Source: Jidongwangia harbinensis
Lineage (GTDB): Bacteria; Actinomycetota; Actinomycetes; Mycobacteriales; Micromonosporaceae
Assembly: GCF_020216025.1 (NCBI RefSeq)
Contig: NZ_JAIWNC010000011.1
Location: forward strand, 1-64,000
Length of the DNA stretch: 64,000 nt
Reading direction: 5' to 3'
Below are positions 35,229-43,840 of this stretch, in pieces. Both the position numbers and the translations under genes were made by a program. Each line of letters opens with the position of its first letter. Position 1 is the first letter of the stretch. The notes under the pieces are model-generated. The model saw nothing but the letters and a program-made list of their open reading frames with translations, ran no database searches and was not told where the DNA came from.

Positions 35229-37568
35229 TCAGGCCGACATCTGCCACTCGGCCGGGCCCAGCGCCGGCCGCGCGTCCCCGCCGAGCAGGGCCCCGAACTC
35301 GGCGGCCGGCATCGGGCGGGCGAAGTAGTAGCCCTGCGCCGCGACGTAACCGAGGGAGAGCAGCAGCTCGGCCTGCTCGGCCGTCTCCACGCCCTCGGCC
35401 ACCGCGTGCAGGCCCAGCGCCTGGGCGAGGTGGATCACCGCGGCGGCGACCGGTACCCGGCCGTCGACCTGGGCCTGGGTGAACGCCCGGTCCAGCTTGA
35501 TCTCGTCGATCGGGCAGTCGTGCAGCAACGTGAGCGTGGAGTGCCCGGTGCCGAAGTCGTCCAGCGAGACCCGGACGCCGTACCCGCGCAGCCGGTGCAG
35601 GTTGTCCACCGACGTACCGGGCTCCAGCGCCATCGTCTCGGTGATCTCCAGAGTGATCTGGTCGGCCGCGAGGCCGTACTCGTCGAGCAGCGCCTTCACG
35701 CCGTCGGCGAAGTCGGGCTCGCGCAGGTCGCGGGCCGAGACGTTGACATTGAGCACGCCCGGCGCGTCGGCACCGTGTTCGGCCCGCCACGCCGCCATCT
35801 GTCGCAGCGCGGTACGCAGCACCCACCGGCTCAGCGGGACGATCAGGCCGGTCCGCTCCGCCTGCGGCAGGAACGCGTCCGGCGGCAGCGTGCCGTGCAC
35901 CGGGTGCACCCAGCGGACCAGCGCCTCGGCGCCGCGGACCCGCCCGTCGTCGAGCGCGACGACCGGCTGGTAGAGCAGGAACAGCTGCTCGGACTGGAGC
36001 GCCGCGCGCAGCTCGGCGCCGAGGTGCGCGTGGTCCGTGGTGACCGTGGCCATGGTGTCGTCGTAGTGCACCGACGCGGTACCGGGCACCTTCTTGGCGG
36101 CGTACATCGCGATGTCCGCCCGGCGCAGCAGCATGCTCGCCTGGTCGCCGGTGCGGCCGTCGGCGATGCCGATGCTGGCCCGGATAGGCAGCTCGTGGCC
36201 GTCGATCAGCACCGGCCGGCGGAGCGCCTCCATCATCCGGCCGGTGGCGAGGTCGGCGACGGCCGGATCGGTGCCGTCCAGCACCACCACGAACTCGTCG
36301 CCGCCGAGCCGGGCCACCGTGTCCTCGGCCCGCACGCAGGTGCTCAACCGCTCCGCGACGGCGACCAGCAGCTGGTCGCCGACCTCGTGGCCGAGCGTGT
36401 CGTTGACCTCCTTGAAGTCGTCCAGGTCGATCAGGGCCACCGCCACCGGGCGCGGCACCGGCGCGGTCAGCACCCGGGCCAGGCGGGTGTGGAAGTACAC
36501 CCGGTTCGGCAGCCCGGTCAGCCCGTCGTGGTTCGCGCCGTGGTCCAGCCGGGCCAGCAGCCGGGCGTTGTCCCGCAGCGCGGTGGTCTGCCGCAGCGCC
36601 ACCAGAGCGGTCACCGCCACCGCGGCGCCGACCACCACCGGCTGGTCCTCGTGCTGGACCCAGGACACGAACACCAGCAGTCCGTCGACCGCCGCCACGG
36701 CGAGGAACGGCAGAACGCTGAACGTGCGCCGGGGCGGATGGGCCGCTCCCCGGCGCGGCACGGGCGGCGCGATCCGCTGCCGCTCGCCGGCCCAGGCGGA
36801 CAGGAAGAACACCGCCGGCATGCCGACCTGCACCATGTTCAGCCGGCCGTCGGCGTGCCAGGCGCGCTGCAGGAGCGGGGTCATCACGCCGACGATCATG
36901 GCCAGGCCGATCAGCCGCAGGCCCGTGCCGTCGATGAAGGTGTACCCCGAGAACAACACCTTGGCCAGCGCGAACACGGCGACCAGGGCCAGCGCGGTGA
37001 CCACCAGGGAGACCGTCAGCGCGCCACGGTCGCCCTCCACCCCGGTCAGCCCGCGGGTGTGGAAGTGCCAGGTGAACACGGCGGTGGCCAGCATCACCGT
37101 GCCGGCGTCCAGGACCATCCGGAACAGGTCGCCGGAGCTCTGCCGGGCGAACGGGAGGCGGTAGAGCGCGTACACGATCACCAGCACCGCGGCGCCGTTG
37201 ACCAGCAGCTCGGCCGGCGACGACTGGGCACCACCCGCGTCCGGATCGCGCACCACACGGACGGCCTGGAGGGTGCAGCCGACGCCGACCAGCGTCGCCA
37301 CCACCGCCAGATGCCGCCAGAACCGCCGGATCGGTGGCGGCAGCGCGGCGAACCGCGACGTGCGCCAGAGGACCGCGATGAGCAGTACGGCGGAGACCGG
37401 CGCGGGAAGCCAGAGCAGCCCCGGCGGACCGACCGGGCGGACCGCGTTGACCGCGAACCAGCCCGCGGCGACGACGGCCAGCAGCCCGGAGGCGCCGAGC
37501 AGGGGCCCGGCACCGCGCACCCGCCCCGGCAGCCCGGTGACAGCCTGGAGCACCTGCGTAGCACCCAT
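35229..37568 (-). CDS. Membrane-bound GGDEF-EAL cyclic-di-GMP protein
   Basis: A 779-residue protein with an N-terminal membrane region of about eight hydrophobic helices (residues 20-330, beginning GPLLGASGLLAVVAAGWF), then a GGDEF domain (ARLGGDEFVVV intact) and an EAL domain (RGAEALVRWVHP, LDDFGTGHSTL, EIKLDRAF). Both active sites look complete. The membrane part resembles MHYT-less integral sensors of Actinoplanes-type bacteria; the signal is unknown. ATG 37568 follows GGAAGGG. It is divergent from the surface-glycan gene at 37758, which suggests a motility or surface role. Confidence 0.9.
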   Translation of the reverse strand: MGATQVLQAVTGLPGRVRGAGPLLGASGLLAVVAAGWFAVNAVRPVGPPGLLWLPAPVSAVLLIAVLWRTSRFAALPPPIRRFWRHLAVVATLVGVGCTLQAVRVVRDPDAGGAQSSPAELLVNGAAVLVIVYALYRLPFARQSSGDLFRMVLDAGTVMLATAVFTWHFHTRGLTGVEGDRGALTVSLVVTALALVAVFALAKVLFSGYTFIDGTGLRLIGLAMIVGVMTPLLQRAWHADGRLNMVQVGMPAVFFLSAWAGERQRIAPPVPRRGAAHPPRRTFSVLPFLAVAAVDGLLVFVSWVQHEDQPVVVGAAVAVTALVALRQTTALRDNARLLARLDHGANHDGLTGLPNRVYFHTRLARVLTAPVPRPVAVALIDLDDFKEVNDTLGHEVGDQLLVAVAERLSTCVRAEDTVARLGGDEFVVVLDGTDPAVADLATGRMMEALRRPVLIDGHELPIRASIGIADGRTGDQASMLLRRADIAMYAAKKVPGTASVHYDDTMATVTTDHAHLGAELRAALQSEQLFLLYQPVVALDDGRVRGAEALVRWVHPVHGTLPPDAFLPQAERTGLIVPLSRWVLRTALRQMAAWRAEHGADAPGVLNVNVSARDLREPDFADGVKALLDEYGLAADQITLEITETMALEPGTSVDNLHRLRGYGVRVSLDDFGTGHSTLTLLHDCPIDEIKLDRAFTQAQVDGRVPVAAAVIHLAQALGLHAVAEGVETAEQAELLLSLGYVAAQGYYFARPMPAAEFGALLGGDARPALGPAEWQMSA

Positions 37569-37757
37569 TACGCAACCCTTCCGACGGTTTCGCGTGCACC
37601 AGATCGGCCGCTGCCCGCCCGGTGTGAGGATTCCGCCGTGGCCGGGTCGCGGATCGGTCATCCGCGAATGCCGGCCACCGCGAGGGTTGGTCGGCCGACC
37701 CCTTTCCGGCCAACTGCGGTTCGCCCGCCGGTCACCTTCGGCATCAACGGTGATCGA

Positions 37758-38843
37758 ATGACTGTTCTGCTCACCGTCGTCGTGCCCGTGCACGCGGTCG
37801 AGGGCCACCTCCACCAGTGTCTCGAGTCGATCCGCGCCGGCCTCACCGACGCGGAGAACGCGGCGGTGGAGGTGGTCGCGGTCGACGACGCCTCGCCGGA
37901 CGCCTGCGGCGCGATGCTGGACCGGTACGCCGCCCGGCACGGTGACCTGCACGTCGTCCACCTGCCGCGGAACGTCGGCCTGGGGCTGGCCCGCAACGCC
38001 GGGCTGGCCGCGGCACACGGCGAGTACGTCTGGTTCGTCGACGGCGACGACTGGCTCCCGGCCGGCGCGGTCCGCGCGGTGCTGGCCAAGCTGCGTGCCG
38101 AACACCCGGACGTCCTGCTGGTGGACCACCTGCGGATGCACTCCGACGGCCGGGCCGAGGTGGACGCCAGCAGCCACCTGCTGCGCGGCCCGGCCACCCG
38201 GGAGCGCCTGCTCGGCATCCAGCACACCGCGTGGAACCGGGTGATCCGGCGCGGCCACCTGGACGCCATCGGCCTGGAGTTCCGCCCCGGCTGGTACGAG
38301 GACGTGCCGTTCAGCCACCCGGTCCTGATCGCCGCGAGGCGCGTCGCGGTGCTCGACCAGGTCTGCTACCACTACCGGGTCGGCCGGCCCGGCGCGATCA
38401 CCACCACCCGCAGCCGGCGCCACTTCGAGGCCTTCGACCAGTACGAGCACCTGCTCACCTGGGTCGCCGCCCGGGAACCGGAGCCCTGGCTGCGCGCCGC
38501 CCTGTTCACCCTGATGATCAACCACCTACTCGTGGTGATCGGGAACGACACCCGGGTGCTGCCCCGGGACCGCCGCGAGTTCTTCGGCCGGCTGGCCGCG
38601 CTGTACCGCCGGCACCGCCCGGCCGGTCACCGGCCGCCGGGCGGGGTGTCCGGGCTCAAGCACCGGCTGGTCGCGCTGAACAGCTATCCGCTGTACGCGA
38701 TCCTGCGCGGCGTGCACCGGCACACGGGTCGCACGGCGGACGCGAGGCGGATTCCGGCTACTATCAACGCCGACTCGTCAGCCGCGGTGTCCCTGGCTCC
38801 GCCCGCACCGCAACCGTCGACCCGGGCGACATCCGCACGGTGA
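37758..38843 (+). CDS. Family 2 glycosyltransferase
   Basis: A 361-residue cytoplasmic GT-A enzyme. The N-terminus TVVVPVHAVEGHLHQCLESI, VAVDDASPDACG and the DXD-like VDGDDW mark family 2. RNVGLGLARNAGL is the usual acceptor-loop motif. The C-terminal half (WNRVIRRGHL, GWYEDVPFSHP, YRVGRPGAI) resembles transferases that work on teichoic-acid-like or surface glycans. It starts the first pse block, 36 bases before pseH. Donor sugar unknown. Confidence 0.85.
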   Translation: MTVLLTVVVPVHAVEGHLHQCLESIRAGLTDAENAAVEVVAVDDASPDACGAMLDRYAARHGDLHVVHLPRNVGLGLARNAGLAAAHGEYVWFVDGDDWLPAGAVRAVLAKLRAEHPDVLLVDHLRMHSDGRAEVDASSHLLRGPATRERLLGIQHTAWNRVIRRGHLDAIGLEFRPGWYEDVPFSHPVLIAARRVAVLDQVCYHYRVGRPGAITTTRSRRHFEAFDQYEHLLTWVAAREPEPWLRAALFTLMINHLLVVIGNDTRVLPRDRREFFGRLAALYRRHRPAGHRPPGGVSGLKHRLVALNSYPLYAILRGVHRHTGRTADARRIPATINADSSAAVSLAPPAPQPSTRATSAR

Positions 38844-38879
38844 CGCGTCTGTCCCGAACGCGAAAGGTTGCTCTCCGAA

Positions 38880-39362
38880 GTGCTTCGTGCTGCTGTCGCG
38901 GCCGACCGTGACACCGTGCTCACCTGGCGCAACCATCCCGAGGTGCGCAGCGTGAGCCTGACCACCCACGTCATTCCGCCGGAGGAGCACGCCGCCTGGT
39001 GGGCGGCGGCCACCGCGGACCCGAACCGGCGCGTGCTGATCTTCGAAGACGACGGGCAAGCCTGCGGCGTGGTCATGTTCGACTGCCGTGGCGACGTCCC
39101 GACCTGGGGTTTCTACCTCGACGTCGCGGGTCTCACCGCCCGCAACGCGCTGCTGCCGGCCTGGATGCGGCTGGAGCGGGAGGCGGTCGACTACGCGTTC
39201 GACGACCTCAAGGTGGAACGACTCGGCGGGGAGACTCTCGCCGCCAACAAGCAGGTCCTCGCGCTGCACCGGCGCTTCGGGTTCCGCGAGACGCGCAGAT
39301 ACGAACGACTGGTCGACGGCACCCCGCAGACCGTGGTGTGGACCGAGAGAGGCAGAGCATGA
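38880..39362 (+). CDS. pseH: PseH-like N-acetyltransferase
   Basis: A 160-residue GNAT enzyme that would acetylate the 4-amino group of UDP-4-amino-4,6-dideoxy-AltNAc in pseudaminic-acid synthesis. The family opening LTWRNHPEVR is clear; the acetyl-CoA region is GGETLAANKQVLALHRRFGF. GTG 38880 (MLRAAVAADRD) is preferred over TTG 38868. The TGA overlaps the ATG of pseI (ATGA), so the two are translationally coupled. Context with pseI, pseB, pseC, pseF and pseG supports the assignment. Confidence 0.85.
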   Translation: MLRAAVAADRDTVLTWRNHPEVRSVSLTTHVIPPEEHAAWWAAATADPNRRVLIFEDDGQACGVVMFDCRGDVPTWGFYLDVAGLTARNALLPAWMRLEREAVDYAFDDLKVERLGGETLAANKQVLALHRRFGFRETRRYERLVDGTPQTVVWTERGRA

Positions 39363-40411
39363 ACAGCACGTTCCAGGTGAACGGCGTCCCCATCGGCATC
39401 GGGCAGCGGCCGTACGTGGTGGCCGAGATGTCCGGCAACCACAACGGTTCGCTGGACACCGCCCTGGCCCTGGTGGACGTGGCCGCCGAGGCCGGCGCGC
39501 ACGCGATCAAGCTGCAGACGTACACCGCCGACACGATGACCGTGGACGTGCAGCACCCGCGCTTCCAGATCTCGAAGGGCCACGACCTGTGGTCCGGCGA
39601 GTACCTCTACCAGCTGTTCGAGCGCGCGCACACGCCGTGGGAGTGGCACGAGCCGATCTTCGAGCGGGCCCGCCGGCACGGGCTGACGCCGTTCTCCAGC
39701 CCGTTCGACCGCACCGCGGTGGACCTGCTGGAGAAGCTGGACGCGCCGCTGTACAAGATTGCGTCGTCGGAGATCACCGACCTGCCGCTGGTCCGGCTCG
39801 CGGCGAGCACCGGCAAGCCGCTGATCATCTCCACCGGCATGGCCAGCGTGCAGGAGATCGCCGCCGCGGTCGAGGCCGCCCAGGGCGCCGGCTGCACCGA
39901 ACTGGTCGTGCTCAGCTGCACCGCGTCGTACCCGGCGCCGCCGGAGCAGACCAACCTGCGCCGCATCCCGGTGCTGGCCGACACGTTCCGGGTGCCGATC
40001 GGGCTGAGCGACCACACGCTGGGCATCGGCGTGCCGGTGGCCAGCGTCGCGTTCGGCGCCTGCCTGATCGAGAAGCACATCACGCTGAGCCGCGGCGACG
40101 GCGGCGTGGACTCGGCGTTCTCACTGGAGCCGCAGGAACTGGCCGCGCTGGTGGTGGAGTCGGAGCGGGCCTGGCAGGCGCTGGGCACCACGCACATCGG
40201 CCCGACCGAGGCCGAGCAGGAGAGCCTGCGCTTCCGGCGCTCGCTGTACGTGGTCGCCGACGTGCGCGCCGGCGACGTCCTCACCGAGCAGAACGTCCGC
40301 TCGATCCGCCCCACCGGCGGCCTGGCGCCGGACACCATCGGCACGGTGCTCGGCCGTACCTTCCGGGCGGACGCGGCCAAGGGCACGCCGCTCACCTGGG
40401 ACCTGATCTAG
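39359..40411 (+). CDS. pseI: Pseudaminic acid synthase PseI
   Basis: A 350-residue NeuB-family enzyme that condenses 2,4-diacetamido-2,4,6-trideoxy-L-altrose with PEP to give pseudaminic acid. The TIM barrel shows GNHNGSLDTAL, IKLQTYTADTM, PFDRTAVDLLE, KIASSEITDLPL, ISTGMAS and EKHITLSRGDGGVDSAFSL; the C-terminal antifreeze/SAF domain begins FRRSLYVVADVRAGD. The wording GHDLWSGEYLYQLFERAHTP is typical of PseI rather than sialic or legionaminic synthases. It is coupled to pseH. Confidence 0.93.
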   Translation: MNSTFQVNGVPIGIGQRPYVVAEMSGNHNGSLDTALALVDVAAEAGAHAIKLQTYTADTMTVDVQHPRFQISKGHDLWSGEYLYQLFERAHTPWEWHEPIFERARRHGLTPFSSPFDRTAVDLLEKLDAPLYKIASSEITDLPLVRLAASTGKPLIISTGMASVQEIAAAVEAAQGAGCTELVVLSCTASYPAPPEQTNLRRIPVLADTFRVPIGLSDHTLGIGVPVASVAFGACLIEKHITLSRGDGGVDSAFSLEPQELAALVVESERAWQALGTTHIGPTEAEQESLRFRRSLYVVADVRAGDVLTEQNVRSIRPTGGLAPDTIGTVLGRTFRADAAKGTPLTWDLI

Positions 40412-40418
40412 ATCCGGC

Positions 40419-40451
40419 GCCGGCGCCGGTCCCGACGGGGCCGGCGCCGGC
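40419..40451. terminator. Terminator between pseI and methyltransferase-like gene
   Basis: A 15-bp stem with one G-T pair (40419-40433 with 40437-40451) and a 3-base loop lies between the two convergent genes. Confidence 0.75.
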
Positions 40452-40457
40452 CCGTGG

Positions 40458-42284
40458 CTATCCCCGCCCGAGGACCCGGCGGACGACCTTGCGGCCGTCG
40501 CGGCGGAGCATCCGGTACCCGGTGCGGCCCACCATGAGGAACCGCCCGGCCCAGCTGCGCCGGTAGAACTGGATCTCCCAGTCGAGCTTGCTGAGCGTGT
40601 TGTCCCGGGACGAGATGATCTGCTCGGTCCACTCCATCATCGCCAGCAGGTGGCTGGCCTGGTAGCGCTGCCGCCACAGGGCCTCGGTCAGCTCCCGGTA
40701 GCCCTCGGCGTCCACCGGTGCGGTGCCCGGCGAGACGGCCAGCAGGTGGCGTACCCGCTCGCCCTGCTCACCCAGGCCGAGCTGGTGATCGGCGGTCTCC
40801 ACCGCGACCTCCAGCTGCACCGCGGCCCGGACGTCCGCGGCGTCGATCCGGTGGCCGACCATGCCGAGCAGCACCGCGGTCAGATCCACGGCGCTGGAGG
40901 TGACCGGCCACGGGTGCGGATGCCCCGCGGTGATCAGTTGCACCGCGAACCGCCACACCGCGCGGACCAGGGCGGTCCGCAGCGGCACCGGCTCGACCGG
41001 CTCCCACCGGGCCGGGAGCCGGACCGGGCCGGCCTCGGTGACCAGCACGTCCGCCACGCCGGTCAGCGCCGCCGGGCCGGTCAGCGCACCGTCCGCCGCC
41101 TGCCCGCGCAGCCACGCCTCGAAGCGGCCCAGTTCGGTGCGCAGCGCCGGGAGGTCGTACCCGGCGCACAGGTGCAGCAGGCGCTCCTCCAGCAGGTACC
41201 CGGCGCCCGCGCCGAGGGCCACCGGTTCGGCGATCCGGCGCAGTCCGGCCCGCTCCAGCGGTTCGGCCGGACACAGCACGCTGGTACGCACGCCGATGCC
41301 GTCCCGCACCAGTTCATAGGCGTACGTGCCCTCGGCATCGCCGATCAGCACGTCGTGGCGCCGGAGCGGGGTGGCACCGGCGCCGGGCGCGCGGGCGACC
41401 AGCAGCCAGGCCGCGGCAACCGTGCCCTCCGCGCCGGCCCGCAGCGCCCGGGCCATCAGCCGGCGGGGATCGGTGAGCACCGGGCGGCGACGGAACGCGG
41501 CCGTGAAGGCCTGGGACAGCGCCGCGGCGAGCCACGGCCGCAACGGCGACGACATGTCGCCGAGGGGGCCGGACCCGACCAGCACGGTGGGGGCGGACGG
41601 GTCCGGGAAGGCCGCGTACGCGGCGTCCACCACGAGGCCCGCCCCGGTGAGCCGGGCGGCCAGTTGCTCCTGCGAGGCCGGGCGGCGGTCGTCGTGCACG
41701 TCGGCCGGATACCAGGCGGCGTCCGGGCGCGGCCCGGGCTCCAGGCGCACCGTGTGCTGCAGGCCGAACAGGTTGTCGTGGGTCAGCACCAGGGCGCCGT
41801 CCGGGGCGAGCGCCGCCACCAGCCGGTCGATCAGCTCGGCGGCCGGCAGCTGCTCCCCCTCGGCCGAGTTCAGCCGGTCCACGCCGTCGGCGGCCACCAC
41901 CAGGTCGAACCGGGTGCCCGGATCCAGCTTGCCGATCGCGCCGGCCAGGACGGTGATCCCGGGATGGGTGGCGGCGGCATGCTCCGCATCGCCCAGCGAG
42001 CGCAGCAGCCAGGTCACCTGCGCCCCGGCGTCGGCCAGGGACGCCACCAGCTCGTCGGCGTGCGGTCCGGCGACCAGCACGGTGCGTCCGGACCCGCCCA
42101 CCTGGCCGAGCAGGAAACGCAGCACCGCGCCGCGGGGCAGGGCCGGGCCGCGCTCCGGGTCCCGGTCGCTCCAGGCGAACATCTCGCCGCCGATCCGCCG
42201 CAGGTTGGGCAGCGGCGGGGTGGCGAGTGCGGCCGCGAAGTCCGTGCCCGGAGTGGAGAACAGGGCAGCGGAGCGGTCCGACAT
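40458..42284 (-). CDS. Methyltransferase-like surface-glycan protein (paralogue 1)
   Basis: A 608-residue protein. Residues about 65-190 look like a SAM-dependent methyltransferase fold: TVLVAGPHADELV, FDLVVAADGVDRL, LVAALAPDGALVLTHDN. The large C-terminal part is not recognised; it contains a short conserved stretch LTDPRRLMARALRAG and a basic end (RRDGRKVVRRVLG). It is a clear paralogue of the protein at 58367: both share GGEMxxWSDRxPxxxP, VLVAGPHxDxLV and TDPRRLxxxxxRAG in the same order. Function unknown; its place by pseI suggests a role in modifying or attaching the glycan. Confidence 0.6.
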   Translation of the reverse strand: MSDRSAALFSTPGTDFAAALATPPLPNLRRIGGEMFAWSDRDPERGPALPRGAVLRFLLGQVGGSGRTVLVAGPHADELVASLADAGAQVTWLLRSLGDAEHAAATHPGITVLAGAIGKLDPGTRFDLVVAADGVDRLNSAEGEQLPAAELIDRLVAALAPDGALVLTHDNLFGLQHTVRLEPGPRPDAAWYPADVHDDRRPASQEQLAARLTGAGLVVDAAYAAFPDPSAPTVLVGSGPLGDMSSPLRPWLAAALSQAFTAAFRRRPVLTDPRRLMARALRAGAEGTVAAAWLLVARAPGAGATPLRRHDVLIGDAEGTYAYELVRDGIGVRTSVLCPAEPLERAGLRRIAEPVALGAGAGYLLEERLLHLCAGYDLPALRTELGRFEAWLRGQAADGALTGPAALTGVADVLVTEAGPVRLPARWEPVEPVPLRTALVRAVWRFAVQLITAGHPHPWPVTSSAVDLTAVLLGMVGHRIDAADVRAAVQLEVAVETADHQLGLGEQGERVRHLLAVSPGTAPVDAEGYRELTEALWRQRYQASHLLAMMEWTEQIISSRDNTLSKLDWEIQFYRRSWAGRFLMVGRTGYRMLRRDGRKVVRRVLGRG

Positions 42285-42401
42285 CGGGAGTACCTCTCTG
42301 GAGACCGGTAACGGCGCCGAAGGCTAACAGTCCGTGGTGAAACCCTTCCTATCTCAGCGCTGAACGAAAAGCGAACGAACCGGGGCGCCGCAGCATCCGG
42401 T

Positions 42402-42407
42402 TAGCCT
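42402..42407 (+). promoter_or_regulatory. Leaderless -10 element of the crcB pair
   Basis: TAGCCT lies 6 bases upstream of ATG 42414, with no ribosome site between, the geometry of a leaderless actinobacterial promoter. No fluoride riboswitch is recognisable in front. Confidence 0.4.
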
Positions 42408-42413
42408 GAGCGC

Positions 42414-42824
42414 ATGCCGACCGCCCGCCCGCACGCCGGCCCGGTCGTCGCGGCCGTCTCCGCCGGTGGCGCGCTCGGCGCTCTGGCCCGGCACGCGATC
42501 GCCACCGCCTGGCCGCACCGGCCGGACGCCTTCCCGTGGGCGACCTGGACGGTCAACGTCTCCGGATGCCTGCTGATCGGCGTACTGATGGCGCTGGTGA
42601 CCCACCGGTGGCCGGACCGGCGCCTGATCCGCCCGTTCCTCGGCGTCGGCCTGCTGGGCGGCTACACCACGTTCTCCACCTCGGTCGTCGACGTCCAGCA
42701 GGCGGTCGCGCACGGCGCACCGCTGATCGCGCTGGGGTACCTCGGCGCCACGGTGGGCGGCGCACTGCTCGCGGTGTGGCTGGGCGCCGCGGTCACCGAG
42801 TCGGCCCTCGGCGCCCGCCGGTGA
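42414..42824 (+). CDS. crcB: Fluoride exporter CrcB/Fluc, subunit 1
   Basis: A 136-residue inner-membrane fluoride channel subunit with four hydrophobic helices. Family motifs are GGALGALARH in helix 1, WTVNVSGCLLIG in helix 2 and GLLGGYTTFSTSVVD, the Phe-box and pore Thr region, in helix 3. Actinobacteria often encode two different subunits side by side that form a heterodimer, as here. It overlaps the second gene by 4 bases (GTGA). ATG 42414 may be the first base of the message. Confidence 0.92.
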   Translation: MPTARPHAGPVVAAVSAGGALGALARHAIATAWPHRPDAFPWATWTVNVSGCLLIGVLMALVTHRWPDRRLIRPFLGVGLLGGYTTFSTSVVDVQQAVAHGAPLIALGYLGATVGGALLAVWLGAAVTESALGARR

Positions 42825-43180
42825 CCGTGCTGCTGGTCGCCCTCGGCGCGGCGGTCGGTGCGCCGCTGCGCTATCTCACCGACCTGGCCGTCCGGCGCCG
42901 GCTACGGTCCGCCTTCCCGTGGGGCACGCTGGCCGTCAACGTCGCCGGCTCGCTGATGCTCGGCCTTCTCGTCGGACTGCCCGCACCCTCGGCGGTGGCC
43001 ACGCTGGTGGGCACCGGGTTCTGCGGCGCCCTCACCACGTACTCCACGTTCGGGTACGAGACGCTGCGGCTGGCCCGCGCGGGACTCCGCCGGCACGCCG
43101 TGGCGAACGTGCTGGGCAGCGTCCTGGCCGGCCTGGCCGCCGCGTACCTCGGCATCCTGCTGGCCCAGGCGGTGACCTGA
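42821..43180 (+). CDS. crcB: Fluoride exporter CrcB/Fluc, subunit 2
   Basis: A 119-residue partner of the previous gene with the same four-helix layout: VALGAAVGAPLRYLTDL, WGTLAVNVAGSLMLGLL and GFCGALTTYSTFGYET (GxLTTYSTF motif). It starts GTG 42821 inside the stop of subunit 1. The pair exports F- and protects against fluoride. It is convergent with the response-regulator gene, 3 bases away. Confidence 0.92.
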   Translation: MTVLLVALGAAVGAPLRYLTDLAVRRRLRSAFPWGTLAVNVAGSLMLGLLVGLPAPSAVATLVGTGFCGALTTYSTFGYETLRLARAGLRRHAVANVLGSVLAGLAAAYLGILLAQAVT

Positions 43181-43183
43181 CCC

Positions 43184-43828
43184 CTACTCCTGCAGGTAGG
43201 CGAGCACGGCGAGCACGCGCCGGTGCTGCTCGTCGTCCGGCGGCAGGTCCAGCTTGGTGAAGATGTTGCGCACGTGCTTCTCGACGGCGCCCTCGGTGAC
43301 CACCATCCGGCGGGCGATCGAGGTGTTCGACCGGCCCTCGGCCATCAACGCCAGCACCTCGCGCTCCCGCGGCGTGAGGTTCCGCAGCGGGTCGTCACGG
43401 CGCCGGCGGACCAGCAGCTGGCCGACCACGTCCGGGTCCAGCACGGTGGCGCCGCCGGCCACCCGCTCGAGCTGGTCGAGGAACTCGGCGACCTCGGACA
43501 CCCGGTCCTTGAGCAGATAACCGACCGCGCCGAGGCGGTCGGCCAGCAGGTCGTCGGCGTACGAGACCTCGACGTACTGGGAGAGCACCAGAACCGGGCT
43601 GCCCGGCACCCGGGTGCGGGCCTCGACCGCCGCACGGAGTCCCTCGTCGGTGTGCGAGGGCGGCATCCGGACGTCCACGATCGACACGTCCGGCCGGTTC
43701 GCCACCACCGCGTCGACCAGCGAGGGCCCGTCCCCGACCGCGGCGACCACGGTGTGGCCGTTCTCCTCGATCAGGCGTACCAGGCCCTCGCGCAGCAGCA
43801 CCGCGTCGTCCGCTATGACCACCCGCAT
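43184..43828 (-). CDS. NarL/LuxR-family response regulator
   Basis: A 214-residue two-component regulator. The receiver domain has the acidic pair Asp7-Asp8 and the phospho-acceptor Asp52 (VSIVDVRMP), with Lys in YLLKDRV. The C-terminal DNA-binding domain shows LTPREREVLALMAEG and TEGAVEKHVRNIFTKL, the LuxR/NarL helix-turn-helix. It lies 12 bases after the sensor kinase gene, forming a normal kinase-regulator pair. Target genes are unknown. Confidence 0.92.
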   Translation of the reverse strand: MRVVIADDAVLLREGLVRLIEENGHTVVAAVGDGPSLVDAVVANRPDVSIVDVRMPPSHTDEGLRAAVEARTRVPGSPVLVLSQYVEVSYADDLLADRLGAVGYLLKDRVSEVAEFLDQLERVAGGATVLDPDVVGQLLVRRRRDDPLRNLTPREREVLALMAEGRSNTSIARRMVVTEGAVEKHVRNIFTKLDLPPDDEQHRRVLAVLAYLQE

Positions 43829-43840
43829 GCCGACATGGTG

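Noticed and set aside
34978..37713. A 911-codon minus-strand frame
   Set aside because: Only the last 57 codons (CsbD) are real; the rest is out of frame with the GGDEF-EAL gene.
35220..38843. A very long plus-strand frame (over 1200 codons)
   Set aside because: Its first 850 codons are the antisense of the membrane GGDEF-EAL gene; only the part from 37758 is a real glycosyltransferase.
42285..42413. Fluoride (crcB-motif) riboswitch before the crcB pair
   Set aside because: The conserved sequences of that class are not recognisable, and the message seems to be leaderless.
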